64,000 nucleotides of DNA, taken from contig NZ_QKTU01000003.1 in NCBI RefSeq assembly GCF_003234565.1, positions 1 through 64,000 of the forward strand. Direction: 5' to 3'. The notes under the pieces were generated by a model. It worked only from the letters and a program-made list of their open reading frames with translations, was not told the origin of the DNA and did no database searches. The DNA comes from Curtobacterium sp. MCBD17_013 (GTDB taxonomy: Bacteria > Actinomycetota > Actinomycetes > Actinomycetales > Microbacteriaceae). Shown here piece by piece: positions 31,916 through 40,703 of this stretch. Made by a program: the position numbers and the translations under genes. The stretch's first letter is position 1; the number at the start of each line of letters is the position of its first letter.

Positions 31916-33259
31916 CTACGGGAGCAGGCGGGTGGGACCGCGGAACAGGTACGTGACCTCGCGGATCGACGACTGGCCGAGCATGAGCATGAGCACCCGG
32001 GCCAGGCCCATGCCGAAGCCACCGTGCGGGGGGACGCCGTAGCGGAAGAAGTCGAGGTACCACTCGAGCTCGGCGGGGTCCAGGCCCTTCTCGACCGCCT
32101 GCTGCGTCAGGACGTCGACGCGATGCTCGCGCTGGGCGCCCGTGGAGATCTCGGTGCCGTTGTAGATGAGGTCGTAGCTCTTCGTGAGCGTCGGGTCGTC
32201 CTCGTGACGCATGTGGTAGTACGGCCGGATCGTGGCGTCGTAGTCGGTGACGAACACGAAGTCCGAGCCGAACTGCTCCTTGACGTACGCCGAGATCCGG
32301 CGCTCGCCCTCGGGGTCGAGGTCGCCGTCGGCGCGGGGGATCTCGTAGCCGCCCTCCGCGACGATCCGGCGGGCCTCGGCGAGCGGGATGCGCGGGAACG
32401 GCGCGGTGGGGACCTGGAGCTCGAAGCCGAAGACCTCGCTGATCTCCTCGCCGTACTTCGCCTGCACGGCGGTGATGCCGGCGACGAGGAGCTCCTCGTG
32501 CATGGCCATGACGTCCTCGTGGGACTCGACCCAACTCATCTCGGCGTCGACGCTGGTGAACTCCGTCGCGTGCCGGGAGGTGAACGACGGGTCGGCCCGG
32601 AACGCGTCCGCGATCTCGAACACCGCGCCGAATCCGGCCGGCTGCGCCATCTGCTTGAAGTTCTGCGGGCTCTGCGCCAGGTACGCCGTCGTGTCGAAGT
32701 ACGGCAGCTCGAACAGCTCGGCGCGGGACTCGGACGCGGATGCCATGAGCTTCGGCGTGTGGATCTCGATGAAGTCGCGCTCGATCCAGTAGGTCCGGAA
32801 CGCGTGCTCGAGGGTCGTCTGGATCCGGAACACGAGGTTCTGTTTGCGGTTCCGGAGGTCGAGGAACCGCCAGTCGAGGCGCTTGTCGAGCGAGGAGTCA
32901 TCGGCGATCGGCGTCTCGGGGAGCGCGGCGGTCACGACGTCGAGGCGGTCGATCTTGACCTCGATGCCACCGAGCTTGACGCGCTCGTCGTGCTTGAGCG
33001 TGCCCTGGGCCACCAGGAAGGTCCCGTGCGCGAGCCCGGAGATCGTCTCGGTCGTGGTCAGCGCCGCACGTGCGCTGTCGTCGGCGTCGTCGTCGACGGC
33101 GCGGACGGCGGGGTTGACGAGCTGGACGGCGCCCGTCTCGTCGCGCAGTACGACGAACTGCACCTTCTTCTGGTCACGGACGGTCTCGACCCATCCGCCA
33201 ACGGTCACGGGACCCTCGGGGAGTGCGGCGAGGTCGGCGATGCGGGTGCGTTCGATCAC
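31916..33259 (-). CDS. aspS: Aspartate--tRNA(Asn) ligase, archaeal-type
   Basis: 447 residues from GTG 33259. OB fold: VTVGGWVETVRDQKKVQFVVLRDETG (residues 19-44). Class II motif 2: FRADPSFTSRHATEFTSVDAEM; motif 3: GFGMGLARVLMLMLG. It lacks the bacterial GAD insertion domain; bacterial AspRS is about 590 residues. This short archaeal/eukaryal type is usually non-discriminating and charges tRNA-Asn too, which then needs GatCAB amidation (family knowledge). Divergent from the SulP gene. Confidence 0.93.
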   Translation of the reverse strand: MIERTRIADLAALPEGPVTVGGWVETVRDQKKVQFVVLRDETGAVQLVNPAVRAVDDDADDSARAALTTTETISGLAHGTFLVAQGTLKHDERVKLGGIEVKIDRLDVVTAALPETPIADDSSLDKRLDWRFLDLRNRKQNLVFRIQTTLEHAFRTYWIERDFIEIHTPKLMASASESRAELFELPYFDTTAYLAQSPQNFKQMAQPAGFGAVFEIADAFRADPSFTSRHATEFTSVDAEMSWVESHEDVMAMHEELLVAGITAVQAKYGEEISEVFGFELQVPTAPFPRIPLAEARRIVAEGGYEIPRADGDLDPEGERRISAYVKEQFGSDFVFVTDYDATIRPYYHMRHEDDPTLTKSYDLIYNGTEISTGAQREHRVDVLTQQAVEKGLDPAELEWYLDFFRYGVPPHGGFGMGLARVLMLMLGQSSIREVTYLFRGPTRLLP

Positions 33260-33306
33260 GGGGGTCGAGTCTAGCGGGCGGCCCCCGTCCCGCGTCGGAC
33301 GCCGTG

Positions 33307-33318
33307 GTGAGCGCTCAC
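33307..33318. promoter_or_regulatory. LacI-family-like operator before SulP gene
   Basis: GTGAGCGCTCAC, a perfect 12-bp palindrome with the LacI-family core, 24 bp before the SulP start; TAAGGT (33328-33333) could be the -10. Confidence 0.4.
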
Positions 33319-33341
33319 GCCCGCCCGTAAGGTGGTCGCCG

Positions 33342-34844
33342 ATGACCTCCGCAGCTGTCCCGTCCGGTCCGTCGGCACCCGTCGCCCACTCCGTGCTGCA
33401 GGCGCTGCGGTCGCCGCGCTTGCTCACGCGCGAGGTGCTCGCCGGCGTCGTGACGGCGCTCGCCCTGATCCCCGAGGCGATCTCGTTCTCGATCGTCGCC
33501 GGGGTCGACCCGGCGGTCGGCCTGTTCTCGTCGTTCGTCATCGCGGTCGTGATCGCGTTCGTCGGAGGTCGTCCTGCCATGGTCTCCGCGGCGGCCGGAT
33601 CCGTGGCGCTGGTCGTCGCGCCGCTCATCCGGGACCACGGCATCGCGTACCTCGTGCCGACGATCGTCCTCGGCGGTGTGTTCCAGCTCGTGCTCGGCTT
33701 CCTCGGCGTCGCTCGTCTCATGCGGTTCATCCCGCGGAGCGTCAACGTCGCGTTCGTCAACGCGCTCGCGATCCTCATCCTCACCGCACAGCTGCCGAAC
33801 CTGTTCGGCCGTGGCGTGCCGTTCGTCGTCTGGCCGCTCACGGCGCTCGGCATCGCGATCATCATCGCGTTCCCGCTCCTGACGAAGGCGGTGCCCGCCC
33901 CGCTCATCGCGGTGATCGTGGTCACCGCGCTCACGTTGCTGTTCCACGTCGACGTCCCGACGGTCGGGGACAAGGGCGCGCTGCCGTCGTCGCTGCCGAC
34001 CTTCGCCGGGATCCGTGTGCCGCTCGACTTCGAGACGCTGCGGATCATCGCCCCGACGGCCTTCGGCATGGCGGTCGTGGGGCTCATCGAGACCCTGCTC
34101 ACCGCACAGCTCGTCGACGCGCTCACGGACACCCGGTCGAGCGGGTGGCGCGAGTCGTGGGGGCAGGGCATCGCCAACGTCGTCAGTGCGTTCTTCGGCG
34201 GCACGGGCGGCTGCGCGATGATCGGCCAGACGGTCATCAACGTGAAGACGGCCGGGGCCCGGACCCGCGTCTCGACCTTCGTCGCCGGCGTCTCGGTGCT
34301 CGTGCTGACGGTGACCCTGCGCGGGGTGGTCGCCGAGATCCCGATGGCGGCGCTCACCGCCGTCATGGTCATGGTGTGCGTCGCGACGTTCGACTGGCAC
34401 AGCGTCCGTCCGCGGACCCTCCGCCGGATGCCGCTCGGGGAGACGGGCGTCATGGTGATCACGGTCGTGGTCGTCGTGTTCACCGACAACCTCGCCACCG
34501 GAGTGCTCATCGGCGTCGTCGTGTCCGCGCTCGTGTTCGCCCGGAGGGTCGCCCACGTCGTGTCCGTCGAGCGGGAGGTCCGTGGCGACCTCGTCCGCTA
34601 CCGCGTGCACGGCGCGCTCTTCTTCGCCTCGTCGAGCGATCTGCCCACGCGGTTCTCGTACGCCGAGGACCCGGCACGGGTGGAGATCGACCTCGCCGGC
34701 GCCCAGGTGTGGGACGCGTCGACGGTCGCCGCGCTGGACGCGATCGAGCAGCGGTACGCGATGCACGGTGCGACCGTCGAGGTGGTGGGGCTCGACACCC
34801 GGTCGCTGCGGATCCACACGCGGTTGTCGGGCCACCTGTCCTGA
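33342..34844 (+). CDS. SulP family anion transporter with STAS domain
   Basis: 500 residues. About 11 helices from residue 28 (REVLAGVVTALALIPEAISFSIVAGVDPAVGLF is the SulP signature) to 420. The C-terminal STAS domain runs from about 425 (RVHGALFFASSSDLPTRFSY...IDLAGAQVWDASTVAALDAIE). SulP proteins carry sulfate, bicarbonate or dicarboxylates. The QTVIN loop after GCAMIG is more usual in bicarbonate-type members, but this is only a hint. Starts at ATG 33342. Confidence 0.9.
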   Translation: MTSAAVPSGPSAPVAHSVLQALRSPRLLTREVLAGVVTALALIPEAISFSIVAGVDPAVGLFSSFVIAVVIAFVGGRPAMVSAAAGSVALVVAPLIRDHGIAYLVPTIVLGGVFQLVLGFLGVARLMRFIPRSVNVAFVNALAILILTAQLPNLFGRGVPFVVWPLTALGIAIIIAFPLLTKAVPAPLIAVIVVTALTLLFHVDVPTVGDKGALPSSLPTFAGIRVPLDFETLRIIAPTAFGMAVVGLIETLLTAQLVDALTDTRSSGWRESWGQGIANVVSAFFGGTGGCAMIGQTVINVKTAGARTRVSTFVAGVSVLVLTVTLRGVVAEIPMAALTAVMVMVCVATFDWHSVRPRTLRRMPLGETGVMVITVVVVVFTDNLATGVLIGVVVSALVFARRVAHVVSVEREVRGDLVRYRVHGALFFASSSDLPTRFSYAEDPARVEIDLAGAQVWDASTVAALDAIEQRYAMHGATVEVVGLDTRSLRIHTRLSGHLS

Positions 34845-34947
34845 CGGGCCCGCCCGGGCCTCCCGGACGCCGCTGCTGAGCGGTTCCGCATACCCGTGCG
34901 GCAACTGGGTGGGAGGTGGACGCGCCGCCCGACCTACACTGGAGGCC

Positions 34948-35592
34948 ATGCCCGCGACCCGCTTGCACCTCGTTCGTCACGGCGAGGTCCACAACCCCGA
35001 TGGCGTCCTGTACGGACGCCTGCCGGGGTTCCGGCTGAGCGAGCTCGGCCAGCGCATGGCCGCGGCCGCCGCACGGTCGTTCGTCGACGCCGGAGTGGAC
35101 GTCCGTGCGGTCGTCGCATCGCCCCTGCAGCGGACGCAGGAGTCGGCCGCGCCGTGGGCCGAGGCGTACGACCTCGACGTCCGGCTCGACGAGCGGCTCA
35201 TCGAGCCGACGAACCGGTACGAGGGCCAGCCGCCGGGCTTCACGCGGCGGTCGGTCGCCCGGCCGACGGAGTGGCCGTGGATCGCGAACCCGTTGCGGCC
35301 GAGTTGGGGCGAGGCCTACGCGTCGATCGCGAACCGCATGACGGCCGCGCTCGAGACCGCGTGGGGGAGCATCGACGGGGGTGACGTCGTCCTCGTGAGC
35401 CACCAGCTCCCGATCTGGACGGTGCACCGCCGGCTGGCCGGCGAGCACCTCTGGCACGACCCGCGTGCCCGTCGGTGCGCGCTGTCGAGCATCACGAGCG
35501 TGGAACGCCGTGGCGGGCGCTTCGTCGAGGTCGGCTACGCCGATCCCGCGGGTCCGCTCCGGGCCGGAGCCGTCGACATGGGAGCAGTGTGA
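34948..35592 (+). CDS. Histidine phosphatase (phosphoglycerate mutase-like)
   Basis: 214 residues from ATG 34948. RHG motif: LHLVRHGEVHNPDGVLYGRLPGF with the phosphohistidine; second His in VVLVSHQLPIWTVHRRL; Glu in TQESAAPWAEAYDL. GGAGG 5 nt before the start. Four-nt overlap with the TlpA gene. In actinobacteria this phosphatase often heads the ccs locus, with no proven role in it. Confidence 0.9.
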   Translation: MPATRLHLVRHGEVHNPDGVLYGRLPGFRLSELGQRMAAAAARSFVDAGVDVRAVVASPLQRTQESAAPWAEAYDLDVRLDERLIEPTNRYEGQPPGFTRRSVARPTEWPWIANPLRPSWGEAYASIANRMTAALETAWGSIDGGDVVLVSHQLPIWTVHRRLAGEHLWHDPRARRCALSSITSVERRGGRFVEVGYADPAGPLRAGAVDMGAV

Positions 35593-36236
35593 TCACCACC
35601 AGCACGACCGTTCAACCGCGGCGCCGTTCGACCCGCGCCCGCCTCGCCGTCGCGATCACCGGTGCCGTGGTCGCGGCCCTCGCGCTCGCAGGCTGCTCGT
35701 CGAGCTCGAACGACCAGTTGACGAACCAGTACGGCAAGGGCACCACGCAGAACTACATCTCCGGCGACGGTGCGGTGACCGAGGTCGCCGCCGACAAGCG
35801 GAGCGCGCCCGTGACCTTCTCGGCCACCACCGACGACGGCGACCACGTGTCGAGTGCCGCGCTCAAGGGCAAGGTCGTCGTCCTCAACTTCTGGTACGCC
35901 GGGTGCCCGCCCTGTCGCGCCGAGGCGAAGTACCTCAACCAGTCGTACGGGACGTTCCAGGGCAAGGACGTCGCGTTCGTCGGGGTCAACGTGCGCGACC
36001 GGAAGCCGACCGCCCAGGCGTTCGAGCGCACCTTCCGGACGGCGTACGGCTCGGTCCTCGACGCCGACCACGGGACCATGCAGCTCGCCCTCTCGGGCAC
36101 GATCGCCCCGAACTCCGTCCCCACCACGATCGTGCTCGACAAGCAGGGACGCGTCGCCGCGCGCGTCCTCGGTGCGGTCGACTCGTCGAGCATCATCGAC
36201 ACCCTCGTGAGCGACGAGCTCAACGGGAACGCCTGA
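35589..36236 (+). CDS. TlpA/ResA-like thiol-disulfide lipoprotein
   Basis: 215 residues. Lipoprotein signal with lipobox LAGC (ALALAGCSSSSN) near residue 36. Thioredoxin fold from residue 80: VVVLNFWYAGCPPCRAEAKYL with active-site CPPC, then NSVPTTIVLDKQGRVAARVLG with cis-Pro. It reduces apocytochrome c outside the membrane for heme attachment. Start GTG 35589 overlaps the phosphatase stop. Electrons come from CcdA, the next gene. Confidence 0.93.
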   Translation: MITTSTTVQPRRRSTRARLAVAITGAVVAALALAGCSSSSNDQLTNQYGKGTTQNYISGDGAVTEVAADKRSAPVTFSATTDDGDHVSSAALKGKVVVLNFWYAGCPPCRAEAKYLNQSYGTFQGKDVAFVGVNVRDRKPTAQAFERTFRTAYGSVLDADHGTMQLALSGTIAPNSVPTTIVLDKQGRVAARVLGAVDSSSIIDTLVSDELNGNA

Positions 36237-36239
36237 CCC

Positions 36240-36983
36240 GTGACCGGCGGCAACCCCTTCTCCGACGCGATCCTCAGCGGTCAGATGGCCGTCGCACTGC
36301 CCGTCGCGGCGCTCGCCGGGTTGGTGTCGTTCCTGTCGCCCTGCGTGCTGCCGCTCGTGCCCGGGTACCTCGGGTACGTCGGTGGCGTCACCGAGGTCGG
36401 GCGACGTCGTGGCCGCGTCCTGCTCGGCGTCCTGTTCTTCGTGCTCGGGTTCACGGTCGTCTTCGTCGCGTACACGACCGTGTTCGGCGCGCTCGGCTTC
36501 TGGCTCGTGCGCTGGCGCGACCTCATCACCCAGGTGCTCGGGGTCGTCGTCATCGCCATGGGGTTGGTGTTCGTCGGCCGGTTCACGTTCCTGCAGCGCA
36601 CCGTCAAGCCGTCCTGGTCGCCCGCCACGGGCCTCGTCGGGGCGCCGCTGCTCGGCGTCGTGTTCGGCCTCGGCTGGACCCCGTGCCTCGGCCCGACGCT
36701 CGCCGCGATCAACCTGCTCAGCGTGCAGGCCGGCAGCGCGTGGCAGGGCATGTGGCTCGGCGTCGCCTACTGCATCGGACTCGGCATCCCGTTCCTGCTC
36801 GTCGCGCTCGGCGCCGGGTGGGCGTCGAGCGCCCTCCGCACGGTCCGGCGCCACATCCGCCTCGTCAACGTCATCGGAGGAGCGATCCTGATCGTCATCG
36901 GTCTGCTCATGGTCACCGGACTCTGGTCGGCCATCATGTCGAGCGTCGGGGCGGTGATCCAGAGCTATGTCCCGCTCGTCTGA
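36240..36983 (+). CDS. ccdA: CcdA-type cytochrome c biogenesis membrane protein
   Basis: 247 residues, six helices. Redox Cys in FLSPCVLPLVPGYLGYVGG (helix 1) and in LGWTPCLGPTLAAINL (helix 4). Moves reducing power across the membrane to the TlpA-like protein. Starts at GTG 36240, 3 nt after the previous stop. Its end overlaps resB by 17 nt, in a different frame. Confidence 0.94.
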   Translation: MTGGNPFSDAILSGQMAVALPVAALAGLVSFLSPCVLPLVPGYLGYVGGVTEVGRRRGRVLLGVLFFVLGFTVVFVAYTTVFGALGFWLVRWRDLITQVLGVVVIAMGLVFVGRFTFLQRTVKPSWSPATGLVGAPLLGVVFGLGWTPCLGPTLAAINLLSVQAGSAWQGMWLGVAYCIGLGIPFLLVALGAGWASSALRTVRRHIRLVNVIGGAILIVIGLLMVTGLWSAIMSSVGAVIQSYVPLV

Positions 36984-38802
36984 CACCCGGGAGGCCCGGA
37001 TCGCCGCAGCGGTTCCGGTCACGGACCGCACGTCCACGGCTGCCTCCACCGGCATGGACGAGGCCGACGGCACGACGATCGTCGGCGACCCGATGCGCCC
37101 GTCCGACCACGTCGACGCCGCTCCCACGTCGGGCGGCACCGGTGGTGGCGGTACCGGCGGCGGTGGCGGTGGGGGCGGCGACGACGGCGGGGTGAACCAG
37201 CCGGCGCTGTCGTTCCTCGGCTACGTCCGGTTCTTCTGGCGCCAGCTGACGAGCATGCGCACGGCGCTGTTCCTGCTCATGCTGCTCGCGCTCGCCGCGA
37301 TCCCCGGGTCGCTCGTGCCACAGCGCACGGCCGACCCGAACGGCGTGACGCAGTACCAGGTCGACCACCCGACGTTGTACCCGGTCCTCGACAAGCTGCA
37401 GGTGTTCGACACCTACACCTCGGTGTGGTTCTCCGCGATCTACCTCCTGCTGTTCGTGTCCCTGATCGGCTGCATCATCCCGCGGACACGCCACCACTGG
37501 CAGGCCCTCCGGACCCGCCCGCCCCGCACGCCGGTCCGCCTCGGGCGCCTCGCCGGGTACCAGCGCATCGCGGTCGACCCGACCACGGTCACGGGTGGGG
37601 GGTCCGCGACGGGCCCGGCTCCGGCCCTCCCGACCGTCGAGACCGCCGTGACGAGCGCGATGACGCTTCTCAAGCGGTCCGGCTACCGGGTGGAGCGCTT
37701 CGGTGACTCGGTGAGCGCCGAGCGCGGCTACCTGCGCGAGACCGGGAACCTCGTGTTCCACACCGCGCTCGTCGGTGTCCTGCTCGCGGTCGGCATCGGT
37801 GGTGGGTTCAGCTACACGGGGCAGCGGCTCCTCGTCGAGGGCCAGACGTTCTCGAACGTGCTCGGCTCGTACGACTCGTTCAACCCGGGGCGCTGGTTCA
37901 GCCAGTCGCAGCTGCACGGCTACAACCTGACGCTCGACGACTTCACGACGACGTACGAGCAGAAGAACCTCAACGCGCTCGGTCAGGCGACGGACTACAA
38001 GGCCGTCGTGACCGCCCGGACCAAGGGCGGTGCGGCGACCAAGCGCACCATCAAGGTGAACGACCCGTTGTCGATCGGCGGGACGAACGTGTACCTGCTC
38101 GGCAACGGGTACGCGATGGACGTCACCGTGCGCGACGGCGACGGGCACGTGGCGTTCGAGGACGTGGTCCCGTTCCTGCCGCAGGACACGAACTACACCT
38201 CGCTCGGCGTGGTCAAGGTCCCGGACGCGCAGCCGGACCAGCTCGGCATGGTCGGGTTCTTCTACCCCACTGCGGTCAAGCAGGCGACGGGCGCCTACAC
38301 GTCGAACTACCCGGACACCGAGAACCCGCTGCTGAGCCTGCAGGTCTACACGGGCGACCTCGGCCTCGACGACGGCGTCCCGCGCTCCGTGTACCAGCTC
38401 TCGACGAAGGGGCTGCGGCAGATCGCGGGGACGACGGCGGCGCACGGCGCGATCGAGCTCGAGCCGGGCCAGACGAAGCGACTGCCCGACGGCACCGGCT
38501 CGATCACCTTCAACGGCGTCAAGCGGTACGTCTCGCTCGACGTCCACCACGACGCCTCGCAGCTGTGGGTCGCCGGGTTCGCGATCCTCGCGGTCGCCGG
38601 ACTCCTCACCTCGCTGTTCGTGCCGCGTCGGCGGGTGTGGGTCAAGGCCGTCGCCCGCCCTGGCGAGGACGGCTTCGACCTCGAGTACGCCGGTCTGGCG
38701 CGCGGCGAGGACCCGAACCTCGAGCGCGCAGTCGACGAGATCGCCGAGCGGCACACGGCCGGGCTCGGGGTGGTGCCGACGGCGGCGGCCTCGCTGACCT
38801 GA
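36967..38802 (+). CDS. resB: Cytochrome c biogenesis protein ResB
   Basis: 611 residues. After a Gly-rich N-terminal tail of about 75 residues (GGTGGGGTGGGGGGGG) come helices at LTSMRTALFLLMLLALAAIPGSLVPQ, SAIYLLLFVSLIGCIIPRT, VFHTALVGVLLAVGIGGGFSY and LWVAGFAILAVAGLLTSLFV. The large loop lies outside. Works with CcsB as the heme synthetase for c-type cytochromes. A GGGAGGCCCGGATCG element copy sits within codons 5-15 of the start. Overlaps ccdA. Confidence 0.93.
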   Translation: MSRSSDTREARIAAAVPVTDRTSTAASTGMDEADGTTIVGDPMRPSDHVDAAPTSGGTGGGGTGGGGGGGGDDGGVNQPALSFLGYVRFFWRQLTSMRTALFLLMLLALAAIPGSLVPQRTADPNGVTQYQVDHPTLYPVLDKLQVFDTYTSVWFSAIYLLLFVSLIGCIIPRTRHHWQALRTRPPRTPVRLGRLAGYQRIAVDPTTVTGGGSATGPAPALPTVETAVTSAMTLLKRSGYRVERFGDSVSAERGYLRETGNLVFHTALVGVLLAVGIGGGFSYTGQRLLVEGQTFSNVLGSYDSFNPGRWFSQSQLHGYNLTLDDFTTTYEQKNLNALGQATDYKAVVTARTKGGAATKRTIKVNDPLSIGGTNVYLLGNGYAMDVTVRDGDGHVAFEDVVPFLPQDTNYTSLGVVKVPDAQPDQLGMVGFFYPTAVKQATGAYTSNYPDTENPLLSLQVYTGDLGLDDGVPRSVYQLSTKGLRQIAGTTAAHGAIELEPGQTKRLPDGTGSITFNGVKRYVSLDVHHDASQLWVAGFAILAVAGLLTSLFVPRRRVWVKAVARPGEDGFDLEYAGLARGEDPNLERAVDEIAERHTAGLGVVPTAAASLT

Positions 38803-38810
38803 CGCGCGCT

Positions 38811-38830
38811 GGCGTCCCGATCGGGACGCC
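38811..38830. terminator. 20-bp perfect palindrome after resB
   Basis: GGCGTCCCGATCGGGACGCC, 9 bp after the resB stop. It may reduce read-through into the inserted gene pair. Its right end overlaps a 27-bp segment that recurs at 39598. Confidence 0.5.
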
Positions 38831-38903
38831 GGCGGTGCGGGTCGTGCTCAGCCCGTACCGGCGCACGGGCGGGTCCTGGTTGCATCGACCGGGAGGAGGC
38901 CCG

Positions 38904-39239
38904 ATGCGTTCGATCGACTACAGCGACGCCCACGTGCTGACGGGGGACGCCATCGCCGATGCCGTCGTGGACTACGCGGCCGAGCTGGCGCACCAGGCCA
39001 CGGCCGAGCCCGTGCGGATCCCGGCCCGAGCCGCCGACGGGTCGGTGGTGCACGTGTCGCTCCTCGTCGGGCCGGCGAGCGAGATCGTGCTCTCGGACGT
39101 CCCGGACGCGGACGGCGAGGAACTCGTCGACGACGAGACGGTGACGGAGATCCGCCGGCGGATCATGCTCCTGCGCGAGCCGCAGCCCATCACGACACGA
39201 CTCGAGGACATCGTCGCCCCGGGCGACGAGGAGGTCTGA
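38904..39239 (+). CDS. Hypothetical protein inside the ccs locus
   Basis: 111 residues from ATG 38904 with GGGAGGAGG 6 nt upstream. MRSIDYSDAHVLTGDAIADAVVDYAAELAHQ is helical, followed by a beta stretch (VVHVSLLVGPASEIVLSD), then a charged C-terminus with ETVTEIRRRIMLLREP. No cysteine or membrane helix, so no visible role in cytochrome c maturation. It pairs with the next gene (3 nt apart). No family recognised. Confidence 0.75.
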   Translation: MRSIDYSDAHVLTGDAIADAVVDYAAELAHQATAEPVRIPARAADGSVVHVSLLVGPASEIVLSDVPDADGEELVDDETVTEIRRRIMLLREPQPITTRLEDIVAPGDEEV

Positions 39240-39242
39240 GCG

Positions 39243-39590
39243 ATGGGACATCTGACGTACGGCGCGATGCGCCTCGGGATGGAGATCGAGGACCGCACGC
39301 TCGCGCACCTGCAGGTCGTGATCGTGAACCGGCTGCGACGCGGGGACAGCTTCGCGTTCTCGTGGAAGGACGACGTCCGCGTCGGCGACGGCCGCACCAC
39401 GATCTGGTTGCACCCGTACTGCGAGCTGCACTTCAAGTTCATCGGGGGCCGACCTCCGCGCCTCAACCGGGCGTGGATCGCGGCACTCGACGACGCGGCG
39501 GGCAGCGGGACGGGCCTGTACCTGCTCGCGGAACCCCCGGAGGGCGAGGCGCAGACGCGGCGGCCCGAGCTGTCGACCGGAGCGGTGTGA
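39243..39590 (+). CDS. DUF7882-like protein
   Basis: 115 residues. Characteristic stretch: IEDRTLAHLQVVIVNRLRRGDSFAFSWKDD followed by VGDGRTTIWLHPYCELHFKFIGGRPPRLNRAWI. I know this as a Microbacteriaceae family often mislabelled ATP-dependent DNA ligase; only the small domain is present, with no ligase motif. Function unknown. Starts 3 nt after the previous gene. Confidence 0.8.
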   Translation: MGHLTYGAMRLGMEIEDRTLAHLQVVIVNRLRRGDSFAFSWKDDVRVGDGRTTIWLHPYCELHFKFIGGRPPRLNRAWIAALDDAAGSGTGLYLLAEPPEGEAQTRRPELSTGAV

Positions 39591-39684
39591 ACCGGGGGAC
39601 GCCCGCGGTGCGGATCCGCTCAGACTGCGCCCGCTCGACCGCCCCGGCCCCGGCAGGGTCAGGGGCGCGCGGTACCATCAGGGC

Positions 39685-40677
39685 GTGAACGACATGACCT
39701 CGGACCTCGCGCAGTACTCGGTCGTCCTCGTGTACTCGGCGATGGCCGTGTACCTCATCGCGTTCATCTCGTTCATCCTCGACGTCGCCAAGCGGTCCGG
39801 GGACGTGCAGCTCGAGCGCTCGGCGCGGCAGGAACAGCGGGCCGAGGCGCGGACGGTCGCGACGGTCCAGGGCGGCACGGTCGTGCTCGAGCGGGTCGAG
39901 GCGCCGGTCGACCGGCCCCGGTCGGGCAGCCGCTTCGAGCGCGTCGGCATGGCGATGATGGTGCTCGGGCTCGTGATCCACGTCGGGTCGATCGTGCTCC
40001 GCGGTGTCGCCGCGCACCGCGTGCCGTGGGCGAACATGTTCGAGTTCTCGCTCACCGGCACCGGGATCATCGTCGCGATCTTCCTCGCCGTGCAGTTCTG
40101 GCAGAACCTGAAGTTCCTCGGCGTGTTCGTCAGCGGACTCGTCCTGATCCTGCTCGGCATCGCGACCGTCAACTTCTACGTCGACGTCGTGCCCCTCCCG
40201 CCGGCGCTGCAGTCGTACTGGCTCGTCCTCCACGTGTTCGTGGCGATCTGCGGCACGGGCTTCTTCGCCCTCGGCGCCGGGCTCGCGGTGTCACAGCTCG
40301 TGCAGACCTACCGGCAGGGCCACGGCGGCGACGTCAAGCAGCTCCGCTTCATGGAGACCCTCCCCGACGCCGACCGGCTCGAGGTCATGACCTACCGCGT
40401 GCTGCTCGTCGGGTTCGTGCTCTGGACCTTCACCCTCATCGCGGGCGCGATCTGGGCCGAGCGTGCCTGGGGCCGCTACTGGGGGTGGGACACCAAGGAG
40501 GTCTGGACCTTCATCATCTGGGTGATCTACGCCGGGTACATCCACGCGCGCGCGACCCGTGGATGGCGGGGTGCGCGGTCGTCCTGGCTGGCCCTCATCG
40601 GGTTCGCGGCCGTGATGTTCAACTTCTCGGTCGTCAACCTGTTCTTCAAGGGGCTGCACAGCTACTCCGGACTGTGA
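39685..40677 (+). CDS. ccsB: Cytochrome c biogenesis protein CcsB (CcsA/ResC family)
   Basis: 330 residues with eight or so helices. The heme-handling tryptophan-rich motif is ERAWGRYWGWDTKEVWTFIIW near residues 262-282, flanked by His (VIHVGSIV, HVFVAICG, YIHARATRG). With ResB it forms the system II heme synthetase. Starts at GTG 39685. Two unrelated genes separate it from resB, although the pair is adjacent in most actinobacteria. Confidence 0.94.
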   Translation: MNDMTSDLAQYSVVLVYSAMAVYLIAFISFILDVAKRSGDVQLERSARQEQRAEARTVATVQGGTVVLERVEAPVDRPRSGSRFERVGMAMMVLGLVIHVGSIVLRGVAAHRVPWANMFEFSLTGTGIIVAIFLAVQFWQNLKFLGVFVSGLVLILLGIATVNFYVDVVPLPPALQSYWLVLHVFVAICGTGFFALGAGLAVSQLVQTYRQGHGGDVKQLRFMETLPDADRLEVMTYRVLLVGFVLWTFTLIAGAIWAERAWGRYWGWDTKEVWTFIIWVIYAGYIHARATRGWRGARSSWLALIGFAAVMFNFSVVNLFFKGLHSYSGL

Positions 40678-40703
40678 GGCAGCGCGGGCGCCTGCCCGTC
40701 CCG

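Noticed and set aside
39243-39590. ATP-dependent DNA ligase
   Set aside because: Similar proteins carry this label in databases, but there is no nucleotidyltransferase motif and only 115 residues.
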